Source: Acidobacteriaceae bacterium (lineage in GTDB: Bacteria > Acidobacteriota > Terriglobia > Terriglobales > Acidobacteriaceae). From it: a stretch of 5,486 nt of DNA. The notes beneath the pieces were generated by a model. The model ran no database searches. It worked only from the letters and a program-made list of their open reading frames with translations, and had not been told where the DNA came from. The DNA lies in assembly GCA_030039895.1 (NCBI GenBank), contig JASHUR010000319.1:1-5486 (forward strand), read 5' to 3'. Positions 1 to 5,486 of the stretch are shown here, piece by piece; position 1 is the stretch's first letter, and every line of letters starts with the position of its first letter. The translations under genes were made by a program, and so were the position numbers.

Positions 1-1
1 C

Positions 2-235
2 GCGACGACGGTCGAGGTGCTGGACATTTATGCAGCCAGCGAAGACCCTGTAGAAGGGGTCACGTCCGAGGCGCTGGTGCGGGCCATCGGGCAGAGCGGT
101 GTGGAGTATGCTGCGTCGACGGAAGAGGCTGTGGAGCGCGTGGTCGCGCAGGCCGAAGACGGTGATGTGATTCTGACGCAGGGGGCGGGAAGTGTGTCGG
201 GGATTGCCCCGAGGGTCTTGGAGCGGCTGGGCTAG
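2..235 (+). CDS. murC: UDP-N-acetylmuramate--L-alanine ligase, C-terminal fragment (5' end outside window)
   Basis: MurC adds L-alanine to UDP-N-acetylmuramic acid with ATP in the cytoplasm, the first step of peptidoglycan peptide-stem synthesis. Only about 77 codons are visible; the reading frame is already open at base 2 and ends at TAG 233-235. They belong to the third (C-terminal) domain of Mur ligases. The recognisable stretches are VLDIYAASEDPVEGVTSEAL near the left edge and GDVILTQGAGSVSGIAPRVL near the end. The GAGS segment and the early DIYAA..DP segment are typical of MurC and differ from the ends of the relatives Mpl and MurD. The N-terminal and central ATP-binding domains lie upstream and cannot be checked. 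The gene converges on truA, with stop codons 22 bases apart, so no gene follows it on the same strand before 1313. An internal ATG at base 17 is not the start. Confidence 0.9.
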   Translation, partial: ATTVEVLDIYAASEDPVEGVTSEALVRAIGQSGVEYAASTEEAVERVVAQAEDGDVILTQGAGSVSGIAPRVLERLG

Positions 236-257
236 AGCCGAGAACAGCCCGTTGGTT

Positions 258-1058
258 TCAATACTCGACGGAATCGAGAAACAGGCCGCTTGGGGGAGCA
301 GTGGCCCCGGCGGCGGAGCGGGAGCGGCTGTTGAGGATGGTGGTGATATCACCGGGCTCGATGTGGCCGCGGCCGACGTCTAGAAACGTGCCGACAAGAT
401 TGCGGACCATGTGGTGCAAGAATCCATTGCCGCGAACTCGGTAGATCAGAAGGTCTGCTTCTTCCTTCCAACACGAAGAATAGATGGTGCGGACGTTATC
501 GGGTGGAGAGTCGAGGTTGGCCTGTCGATTCGCGAGGTCGGGGTCGGAGGCGGCGAACGAGGTAAAATCGTGCTCGCCGACGACGATTATAGCGGCCTGC
601 TGCATTTTTTCCACATCAAGGGGCCAGTTGAGGGCATAGACGTAGCGGGCGAGCCAAGGAGGGCAGATTTCGCCCCGAAAGATGCGGTATTCGTAGGTCT
701 TAGCGCGGACACTGTGGCGGGCGTGAAAGCCCGGGTCAGTATGCTCGGCGGCCAGAACGCGGATTGCGGACGGCAGGGTGCGGTTGAGGGCACGCAGAAG
801 GTTTTCCGGAGGAATGGGAGCGGACAGCTCAAAGGATGCGACCTGGGCGCGGGCATGAACTCCGGCATCGGTTCGGCCGCTGCCATGGGGGAGCATCCAC
901 TCGCCGGTGACGCGCTCGATGGCCGCGGCCAACTCGCCCTGGATGGTGATCAAGCCCGGCTGGATCTGCCAGCCGTGAAAATCGGTGCCGTCATAAGCGA
1001 GGGTGAGCTTCCAGTTCAACATTCTTCTTGGGGCATCGTACCGGTTTTCCAATGGCAT
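258..1058 (-). CDS. truA: tRNA pseudouridine(38-40) synthase TruA
   Basis: TruA isomerises uridines at positions 38-40 in the anticodon stem-loop of many tRNAs. The 266-residue product is complete and close to the usual family length of about 250-270. Visible family marks are LAYDGTDFHGWQ (residues 20-31), the catalytic loop GRTDAGVHA with the catalytic aspartate at residue 64, the TYEYRIF segment that carries the conserved active-site tyrosine, the late HHMVRNLVGTFLDVGRG motif, and the usual C-terminal ending GLFLDSVEY. Stop TGA is the complement of 258-260. The start is uncertain: ATG at 1056-1058 has GAGAAG directly before it, whereas an in-frame ATG 12 codons later (1020-1022) would give MLNWKLTLAYDG, which looks like many family N-termini, but has only AAGAAGA before it. 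Residues 1-12 look unlike the conserved fold and may not be translated. The gene is convergent with murC and divergent from the TolC-type gene. Confidence 0.95.
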   Translation of the reverse strand: MPLENRYDAPRRMLNWKLTLAYDGTDFHGWQIQPGLITIQGELAAAIERVTGEWMLPHGSGRTDAGVHARAQVASFELSAPIPPENLLRALNRTLPSAIRVLAAEHTDPGFHARHSVRAKTYEYRIFRGEICPPWLARYVYALNWPLDVEKMQQAAIIVVGEHDFTSFAASDPDLANRQANLDSPPDNVRTIYSSCWKEEADLLIYRVRGNGFLHHMVRNLVGTFLDVGRGHIEPGDITTILNSRSRSAAGATAPPSGLFLDSVEY

Positions 1059-1093
1059 CTTCTCAAATTTTCAAGAAGTTCTGGGTCTTTTAA

Positions 1094-1116
1094 GGGTGCT
1101 CGAACATCAGACACCC
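1094..1116. promoter_or_regulatory. Possible operator: inverted repeat GGGTG-N13-CACCC
   Basis: GGGTG at 1094-1098 and CACCC at 1112-1116 are exact inverted copies around base 1105; the inner flanks (CT and AGA) extend the symmetry imperfectly. The element ends 5 bases before the TATACT hexamer, so it covers the place where a -35 box would sit and could be a repressor or activator site. Five-base arms can arise by chance, and no regulator gene is visible in the window. Confidence 0.25.
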
Positions 1117-1121
1117 TACGA

Positions 1122-1127
1122 TATACT
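1122..1127 (+). promoter_or_regulatory. Possible -10 element for the TolC-family gene
   Basis: TATACT matches five of six bases of the sigma-70 consensus TATAAT. Seventeen bases upstream no good -35 box is seen (CTCGAA at 1099-1104), so any promoter here would be weak or activator dependent. The overlapping GATATA reads TATATC on the other strand, so this AT-rich patch could equally serve truA. Confidence 0.3.
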
Positions 1128-1301
1128 CAGGCGTGCTTTCGCCGGAAGATTTGAGGGAACGAAGCCGATGCGGGGCACGTATAGAAGTGTGGCCGGGTAA
1201 GATGCCGGTAAGAGGGTAGTTCCTGCCAGATGGTGCGGCAAGGCGCTCAACGGCAAACATTTAGGAACGGCGCCCGAAGTGATTGCGCTGGTTGCATTTG
1301 T

Positions 1302-1308
1302 GGAGAGG
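1302..1308 (+). promoter_or_regulatory. Ribosome binding site that fixes the TolC-family start
   Basis: GGAGAGG lies 4 bases before ATG 1313. It is a strong Shine-Dalgarno match and selects ATG 1313 over the in-frame TTG at 1283, which has only GAAGTGA before it, and over the in-frame ATG at 1379, whose nearest GGAAG is 13 bases away. Confidence 0.75.
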
Positions 1309-1312
1309 TCGA

Positions 1313-3544
1313 ATGGACTTGTTTGGAGAGCGCCCGCAGGCGCTGTGTGAAAAGCCAACTGGAAGTTCAAGCCTGTTTATGAGATTGAGGGCAGCTGCGG
1401 TGGTTAGCTGCGTGCTGGCGAGTACGATGCCGGGATACGCTCTGCAGCCCTTGCAGCAGAACACGCAGCAGGTCCCCTCCGCACCCGCGGCCCAAACCGG
1501 CGCAAGAGGGCTTCCACCGGAGCCGACGCCAAACTACACGCAGCCGCTGTTCATGCGTCCGGGGACGATTGACTTTACTAAGCCGCGGGGCTATTGGATG
1601 AATCCGCTGGCTCCATATCTGCCGATGACGGTTCCTCGAGGCAACTTTATGAACGCTCCGCGACTGAAGGATCTGTTGCGGGACGGGAAGATTTATCTGA
1701 GCCTGAGCGATGCCATTGTGCTGGCGCTTGAGAACAACTACGACATCGCCATCCAGCGGTACAACCTGAATATTGCTGATACCGACCTCCTGCGGGCCAA
1801 GGCAGGCGGAACACTGTTTGGCGTGAACAGCGGTCTGGTAACGGGCACCCTGGGCGACTCAGGCCAGACGGTGACTGGCGGTGGAGGGCCGGGCGGCACG
1901 AGTGTTGCCTCTGGCGGCGCTGGTTCAGGCGCGGGAGGTCTGGCGCTGACCACCAACGGCGGCGGGCCTGCACCCGAGAATATGGATCCGGTGTTCAGCG
2001 GCAGTATTGAATTGCAGCGACAGAAGTCGCCGGAGTTGAATACGATCTTTTATCCGAGCGGGTCGCTGACGCAGAATACGAATACCTACAATTTTGCCTA
2101 CAATCAGGGGTTCATTACTGGGACTGCGTTGCAGGTGTCGTTCGATAATAACTACACGACCTCCAACAGCTTCTTTAGTCCTTACAGCCCGGCGTATCAG
2201 ACAACGTTCAACGCGCAGATCACGCAGCACCTGTTGCAGGGGTTTGGCTGGGGCATCAATGGCCGTTTTATTGTGCAGGCGAAGAATGACCGCCGGATTG
2301 CCGACTCTGCTTTTCGGCAGCAACTGCTGTACACCATCAATCAAGTCGAGAACATCTACTGGGGACTGGTAAGCGCGTACGAAGACTTGCAGGCGAAAGA
2401 GCGCGCGGTGCAGCAGTCCACACAACTGCTTAAGGATGACGAGAAGCAACTGCAGGTGGGTACTCTGGCTCCGCTGGATGTGGTGAGTGCGCGAAGCGGG
2501 CTGGAGACGGACCGGCAGGCGCTGATTTCGTCGGAGAGCAACCTGGAATATCAACAGTTGTTGATGAAGCAGGCGATCACCCGGAGCCTGGATGATCCCG
2601 CAATCGCCAACGCTCCAGTGATTCCGACGGACCGCGTGAGCTTGGCTGAGACGCCGGAAGAGCATGAGACGGTGGATGAACTGGTGCGGCAGGCAGATGC
2701 CAACAGCCCTTCGATTGAGCAGGCGCTGCTGACGCTGAAGAACGACCGAATCACGCTGAAGGGCGAGAAGAATGGCCTGCTGCCGACGCTGGATGCATAC
2801 GCGTTCTACGGCGCTACCGGGCTGGGCGGTATACAAAGCCCGTACTGCGTCAACTTTGAGACGGGTGTGCCCTGCCCTACGACGGGGTCAGGAAGCTACC
2901 CGCCGGTCACATATGGCACCGCAGTCTCAAACCTGTTCAACAGCAGCGGCCCGAATAAGGGAGTTGGTTTTAACCTCAGCATTCCGATACGCAACCGTGT
3001 AGCGCAGGCAGCGCAGGCGCGCTCAATGCTGGAGTATCGCCAGGCGCAGATGCGCTTGCAGCAGCTCTACGTGCAGACGCGGATGCAGGTGATCAATGCG
3101 CAGTATGCGCTGACGAACGACCGCGCGGCAGTGCAATCGGCAAGGGTGACGCGGAATTATGACCAGCAGAGTCTGCAGGCGGAGGTTACCAAACTGCACT
3201 TGGGTGCTTCGACGACGCAGAATGTGTTGCAGCAGCAGCGTACCCTGGCGACGGCAGAGAGCGAGCTGATTTCTGCGACGGCGAAGTATGCGATTGACCG
3301 TGCGGCGCTCCAGGAGATTCTTGCGAGCACGCTGGACCGCTACAACATTTCCATTGTTGATGCGGTGTCAGGCAAGGTGAACACTATGCCAGCAATACCG
3401 GGGATTGTGCCGGCGAAGAGGGAGCCAGTGGTCACAGTCCCGAACCAGCAGCAGAACCTGCGACAGCAGGAAGAGCACAACCCGGTCCAAGTACCGCCCC
3501 AGACGCCACCCCAGGTGCCGCCGATGACCAATCCTCAACAGTAA
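1313..3544 (+). CDS. TolC-family outer membrane efflux protein, enlarged
   Basis: TolC-family proteins form trimeric outer-membrane barrels with a long periplasmic helical tunnel and serve as exit ducts for RND, ABC or MFS pumps and type I secretion. The product is 743 residues, much longer than E. coli TolC (about 490). A cationic-hydrophobic segment at residues 23-43 (MRLRAAAVVSCVL..GYA) looks like a Sec signal peptide behind a 22-residue n-region; cleavage after GYA is likely. The first efflux repeat begins at LSDAIVLALENNYDIAI (about 131-147), and GTLAPLDVVSAR (383-394) is the usual helical turn. The second repeat includes LLPTLDAYAFYG (strand), GFNLSIPIRNR near 552-562 and LGASTTQNVLQQQRTL (about 630-645). 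Additions are a Gly/Ser/Thr-rich insert (189-218), two cysteines 9 apart in the second barrel-loop region (512, 521), and a Pro/Gln tail (707-743). No membrane-fusion or inner-membrane pump gene is in the window, so substrate is unknown. It is likely monocistronic, as a terminator follows the stop by 25 bases. Confidence 0.88.
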   Translation: MDLFGERPQALCEKPTGSSSLFMRLRAAAVVSCVLASTMPGYALQPLQQNTQQVPSAPAAQTGARGLPPEPTPNYTQPLFMRPGTIDFTKPRGYWMNPLAPYLPMTVPRGNFMNAPRLKDLLRDGKIYLSLSDAIVLALENNYDIAIQRYNLNIADTDLLRAKAGGTLFGVNSGLVTGTLGDSGQTVTGGGGPGGTSVASGGAGSGAGGLALTTNGGGPAPENMDPVFSGSIELQRQKSPELNTIFYPSGSLTQNTNTYNFAYNQGFITGTALQVSFDNNYTTSNSFFSPYSPAYQTTFNAQITQHLLQGFGWGINGRFIVQAKNDRRIADSAFRQQLLYTINQVENIYWGLVSAYEDLQAKERAVQQSTQLLKDDEKQLQVGTLAPLDVVSARSGLETDRQALISSESNLEYQQLLMKQAITRSLDDPAIANAPVIPTDRVSLAETPEEHETVDELVRQADANSPSIEQALLTLKNDRITLKGEKNGLLPTLDAYAFYGATGLGGIQSPYCVNFETGVPCPTTGSGSYPPVTYGTAVSNLFNSSGPNKGVGFNLSIPIRNRVAQAAQARSMLEYRQAQMRLQQLYVQTRMQVINAQYALTNDRAAVQSARVTRNYDQQSLQAEVTKLHLGASTTQNVLQQQRTLATAESELISATAKYAIDRAALQEILASTLDRYNISIVDAVSGKVNTMPAIPGIVPAKREPVVTVPNQQQNLRQQEEHNPVQVPPQTPPQVPPMTNPQQ

Positions 3545-3568
3545 GAACAGAGAAATTGCTGCAACATG

Positions 3569-3596
3569 GCCCCGGCGCGCTGCCGGGGCTTTTGTT
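3569..3596 (+). terminator. Intrinsic terminator after the TolC-family gene
   Basis: GCCCCGGC (3569-3576) pairs perfectly with GCCGGGGC (3582-3589) around a 5-base loop, followed by TTTTGTT. This is an 8-bp GC-rich stem with a U tract, 25 bases after the TAA, a textbook Rho-independent terminator that separates the TolC-type unit from carA. Confidence 0.9.
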
Positions 3597-3639
3597 CGCG
3601 GATTTCGACCTCGGTTTTATGCGCGAGAGGCCGCTGCGC

Positions 3640-3652
3640 CTGATAAAATCAG
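3640..3652 (+). promoter_or_regulatory. carA promoter, extended -10, lying inside a perfect palindrome
   Basis: TGA followed by TAAAAT (3641-3649) is an extended -10 element; TAAAAT matches five of six consensus bases. No clear -35 box is present at the right distance, which is tolerated for extended -10 promoters. Transcription would start near 3656, giving a leader of about 20 bases before ATG 3677, too short for a conventional attenuator. The same bases form CTGAT-AAA-ATCAG, a perfect 5-base inverted repeat, so a dimeric regulator could cover the -10. The operator reading is speculative; the promoter reading is reasonable. Confidence 0.5.
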
Positions 3653-3666
3653 ATGAATCTACTCCT

Positions 3667-3672
3667 GGGAGA
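3667..3672 (+). promoter_or_regulatory. Ribosome binding site that fixes the carA start
   Basis: GGGAGA ends 4 bases before ATG 3677 and supports that codon. The in-frame ATG at 3653 has no such motif and would sit upstream of, or at, the inferred transcription start. Confidence 0.7.
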
Positions 3673-3676
3673 CGCA

Positions 3677-4825
3677 ATGCAGGCAATTCTTGCGCTCGAA
3701 GACGGGCGCATCTTCCGCGGGGAAGGACACGGCGCCAAGGGCGAGTGTTACGGCGAGGTCGTTTTCAATACATCCCTAACCGGGTATCAGGAAATTTTCA
3801 CAGATCCGTCGTATGCGGGGCAGATTGTTGTTCTGACCAACCCGCAGATCGGCAATTACGGTACGAATCTCTCGGACAACGAAGCCAACAAGCCCTACAT
3901 TGAGGGACTGGTGACGCGGGAATTCTCTCCGGTGTCGTCGAACTGGCGTTCGCAGCAGGTTGCGGACGAATATCTGGAGCGGTTCCAGGTGCCGGTGATC
4001 TCAGAGATCGATACGCGGGCGCTGGTGCGGCACTTGCGTACCCACGGCGTGATGCGTGGCGTGATCTCGTCGATTGAGACGAACCCGGATGTGCTGGTCG
4101 AGAAGGCGCGGTCCATCCGAAAGATGGATGGGACGGACCTGGCGAAGGTGGTTTCAACCAAGGCCCGGTATGAGTGGGAGCCGGACGGGCCTGATCCACT
4201 GGATCAGCCAACCGTTGAGGAAGAAGGCGAGGCTACGTCTCCTGCGCCTGCTCCACACCTGCACGTTGTGGCATACGACTTCGGGATTAAGAAGAACATT
4301 CTGCGCATGCTTTCGCGAGAGGGCTGCCGGGTGACGGTGGTTCCGGCGGAGACTTCGGCAGAGGATGTTATGTCGCTGAATCCAGATGGGGTGTTTCTGT
4401 CGAATGGGCCGGGCGATCCGGAGCCGGTAACGTATGCGCAAGAGAACATTCGTAAGCTGGTGGGACGGACTCCGATCTTTGGGATTTGCCTGGGGCATCA
4501 ACTGATTGGGCTCGCGCTGGGCGGCAGGACATACAAGCTGAAGTTCGGGCACCACGGTGGGAACCATCCCGTGAAGCAGATGGAGAGCGGCAAGGTGGAG
4601 ATTACCTGCCACAACCACAACTTCGCTGTCGATCCTGATTCAATGAAGGTGAGCCAGGTTGACCTGACGCACATCGACCTGAACGACAACACGCTTGAGG
4701 GTCTGCGACACCGGACGATGCCGCTGTTCAGCGTGCAGTATCATCCCGAAGCGAGCCCAGGGCCCCATGACTCGAATTATCTGTTCCGCGACTTCCGCGT
4801 GCTGATGGAGGAGTGGAAGAGATGA
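3677..4825 (+). CDS. carA: Carbamoyl-phosphate synthase small (glutaminase) subunit
   Basis: CarA hydrolyses glutamine and passes the ammonia through a tunnel to CarB, which makes carbamoyl phosphate for pyrimidine and arginine synthesis in the cytoplasm. The 382-residue product equals the E. coli length. The N-terminal CPSase small-chain domain starts MQAILALEDGRIFRGEG and includes the NTSLTGYQEIFTDPSYAG and NPQIGNYG motifs and, later, SEIDTRALVRHLR. An acidic, proline-containing linker lies near residues 168-193. The class I glutamine amidotransferase domain follows: HVVAYDFGIKKNILRML, SNGPGDPE (242-249), the nucleophile Cys271 in GICLGHQ, HHGGNHPVK (about 292-300), HNHNF (312-316), and His356 with Glu358 in YHPEASPGPHDS completing the triad. 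All catalytic residues are present, so it should be active. ATG 3677 is chosen over 3653 for its ribosome binding site and because the protein then begins as in the family. carB follows after 107 bases on the same strand. Confidence 0.97.
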   Translation: MQAILALEDGRIFRGEGHGAKGECYGEVVFNTSLTGYQEIFTDPSYAGQIVVLTNPQIGNYGTNLSDNEANKPYIEGLVTREFSPVSSNWRSQQVADEYLERFQVPVISEIDTRALVRHLRTHGVMRGVISSIETNPDVLVEKARSIRKMDGTDLAKVVSTKARYEWEPDGPDPLDQPTVEEEGEATSPAPAPHLHVVAYDFGIKKNILRMLSREGCRVTVVPAETSAEDVMSLNPDGVFLSNGPGDPEPVTYAQENIRKLVGRTPIFGICLGHQLIGLALGGRTYKLKFGHHGGNHPVKQMESGKVEITCHNHNFAVDPDSMKVSQVDLTHIDLNDNTLEGLRHRTMPLFSVQYHPEASPGPHDSNYLFRDFRVLMEEWKR

Positions 4826-4858
4826 CGGGCATGCGAGATTTACATCTGAGTTATTTTG

Positions 4859-4887
4859 AAGCGGCGGGGCTTATTCCCGCCGTTTTT
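4859..4887 (+). terminator. Terminator-like hairpin between carA and carB
   Basis: CGGCGGG (4862-4868) pairs with CCCGCCG (4876-4882) around the 7-base loop GCTTATT. The preceding AAG can extend the stem into the following T tract (A-U, A-U and a G-U pair). Five T residues follow (4883-4887). It begins 34 bases after the carA stop and ends 45 bases before carB. By shape this is an intrinsic terminator, so it should end or reduce transcription from carA into carB; whether it is partial, regulated, or complete with a separate carB promoter cannot be decided from sequence. Confidence 0.75.
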
Positions 4888-4914
4888 CTGGAAGCTTGAA
4901 CATAGAACTTGTAC

Positions 4915-4920
4915 GAAGGG
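4915..4920 (+). promoter_or_regulatory. Weak, distant ribosome binding site of carB
   Basis: GAAGGG is the only Shine-Dalgarno-like stretch before carB and ends 12 bases from ATG 4933, longer than the usual 5-9. Translation initiation of carB may therefore be modest. Between the hairpin and this site I see no convincing promoter: TTGAAC (4896-4901) has no good -10 partner at normal spacing. Confidence 0.35.
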
Positions 4921-4932
4921 CAGAACATCTGA

Positions 4933-5486
4933 ATGCCACGCAGGAATGACATTACGAAGATTCTGGTGATCGGCTCGGGGCCGATTGTGATTGGGCAGTC
5001 CGCGGAGTTTGACTATTCGGGCACGCAGGCGTGCAAGGCACTCAAGTCTGAAGGATATGAAGTGGTACTGGTGAATTCGAACCCAGCCACGATCATGACC
5101 GATCCGGAGCTGGCCGACCGCACGTACATTGAGCCGCTGACGGTGCAATATGTCGAGGAGATTCTGCGCATTGAGTCGGAGATGCTGCGCAAGGAAGGAC
5201 GCGGCGGCAAGTTCGCGCTGCTGCCGACAGTGGGCGGGCAGACGGCACTGAACCTGGCAGTGGCATTGGCGGATGCGGGGATCCTGGACAAGTTCGATGT
5301 GGAGCTGATTGGCGCGAAGCTGGAAGCGATCAAGAAGGCCGAGGACCGGTTGCTGTTCAAGGACGCGATGACACGCATCGGCCTGGACATGCCGCGTTCG
5401 GCGCTGGTGAACAACCTCCGCGACGGTGTGGAGTTTGCGGGGAAGATTGGGTTTCCGGTAATTATCCGGCCTTCGTTCACTCTGGG
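4933..5486 (+). CDS. carB: Carbamoyl-phosphate synthase large subunit, N-terminal fragment (3' end outside window)
   Basis: CarB uses ammonia from CarA, bicarbonate and two ATP to form carbamoyl phosphate. The frame is open from ATG 4933 to the window edge, giving 184 codons of a protein normally about 1,070 residues long. It starts MPRRNDITKILVIGSGPIVIGQ and continues with EFDYSGTQACKALKSEGYEV and NSNPATIMTDPELADRTYIEPLT, the pre-ATP-grasp part of the carboxyphosphate half. LPTVGGQTALNLAVAL, AEDRLLF (Arg139, aligning with E. coli Arg129) and FPVIIRPSFTL (Arg179, aligning with E. coli Arg169) mark entry to the first ATP-grasp domain. A TGA in frame immediately before the ATG (4930-4932) excludes an upstream start. 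The gene is co-oriented with carA, but a terminator-like hairpin lies between them. The ATP-grasp catalytic core, second half and allosteric domain lie beyond the window. Confidence 0.96.
   Translation, partial: MPRRNDITKILVIGSGPIVIGQSAEFDYSGTQACKALKSEGYEVVLVNSNPATIMTDPELADRTYIEPLTVQYVEEILRIESEMLRKEGRGGKFALLPTVGGQTALNLAVALADAGILDKFDVELIGAKLEAIKKAEDRLLFKDAMTRIGLDMPRSALVNNLRDGVEFAGKIGFPVIIRPSFTL

Larger units (their letters stand above)
1059..1312. other. Divergent spacer between truA and the TolC-family gene
   Basis: About 254 bases with no convincing coding sequence; it must carry the signals for truA (leftward) and the TolC-type gene (rightward). Visible items are an AT-rich imperfect palindrome next to the truA start (1059-1078), a GGGTG/CACCC inverted repeat (1094-1116), a TATACT -10-like hexamer (1122-1127), three related short motifs GCCGG-(0-2 bases)-AAGA at 1141, 1192 and 1204, and a strong ribosome binding site at 1302-1308. 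If the TATACT element is used, the TolC-type mRNA has a leader of roughly 180 bases. I could not fold this leader into any riboswitch that I recognise. Confidence 0.6.

Noticed and set aside
224..250. Short hairpins between murC and truA (CGGCT/AGCCG, GGGCT/AGCCC)
   Set aside because: The stems are only 5 bp, compete with each other and lack a proper T tract on either strand, so I do not call a terminator.
411..1154. 247-codon open frame on the plus strand opposite truA
   Set aside because: It lies antisense to a clearly conserved TruA, runs past its start, and its product has no recognisable fold; long antisense frames are expected in GC-rich coding DNA.
1003..1200. 65-codon plus-strand open frame spanning the truA start and spacer
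   Set aside because: No ribosome binding site or recognisable fold, and it overlaps truA antisense.
1400..1412. Possible lipoprotein box (VVSC) in the TolC-type signal peptide
   Set aside because: Cys33 is only seven residues after the last arginine, so the hydrophobic core would be too short, while a better signal peptidase I site (GYA) follows at residue 43.
1925..2836. 303-codon open frame on the minus strand inside the TolC-type gene
   Set aside because: The product is Arg/Gln/Leu-rich with no domain, typical of an antisense shadow of a Gln/Ala/Asp-rich helical protein; the sense frame has clear family motifs.
4154..4618. 154-codon minus-strand open frame inside carA
   Set aside because: It is antisense to catalytic motifs of CarA and its product is low-complexity His/Arg/Pro-rich; considered a shadow.
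5013..5480. 155-codon minus-strand open frame opposite carB
   Set aside because: The plus strand encodes unmistakable CarB; the Ser-rich antisense product is a shadow.
1..5486. CRISPR array, tRNA or rRNA gene, insertion sequence, phage or defence genes
   Set aside because: No regularly spaced repeats, no RNA gene signatures, no terminal inverted repeats and no transposase, nuclease or integrase motifs were seen in any frame.

Overview
The window looks like ordinary chromosomal DNA of a GC-rich Gram-negative bacterium. The outer-membrane TolC-type protein implies a diderm. The sequence style of MurC, TruA, CarA and CarB, together with an unusually large TolC relative carrying a glycine-rich insert, fits Acidobacteriota (Terriglobia: Granulicella, Terriglobus or Edaphobacter-like). 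That placement is by recognition only, not by any search.

Layout. Bases 2-235 (+) are the 3' end of murC (peptidoglycan precursor synthesis). It converges on truA (tRNA pseudouridine synthase, 258-1058, minus strand) across a 22-base gap. A divergent spacer (1059-1312) separates truA from a 743-residue TolC-family outer-membrane channel protein (1313-3544, +), which ends in a strong intrinsic terminator (3569-3596). Next comes the carbamoyl-phosphate synthetase pair: carA (3677-4825, complete) and carB (from 4933, running off the window). A terminator-like hairpin lies between the two (4859-4887). No spacer is longer than about 255 bases.

How the genes work together. Only CarA and CarB are clear functional partners: CarA releases ammonia from glutamine and CarB uses it with bicarbonate and 2 ATP to make carbamoyl phosphate for pyrimidines and arginine. 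The other genes are neighbours with separate roles in cell wall, tRNA modification and export. There is no sign of a mobile element, CRISPR array, tRNA/rRNA, phage gene, toxin-antitoxin or defence system, and I did not find a new multi-gene system. The best leads are regulatory: the hairpin inside the carA-carB gap, the perfect 13-base palindrome lying on the carA -10 element, and the extra segments of the TolC relative.
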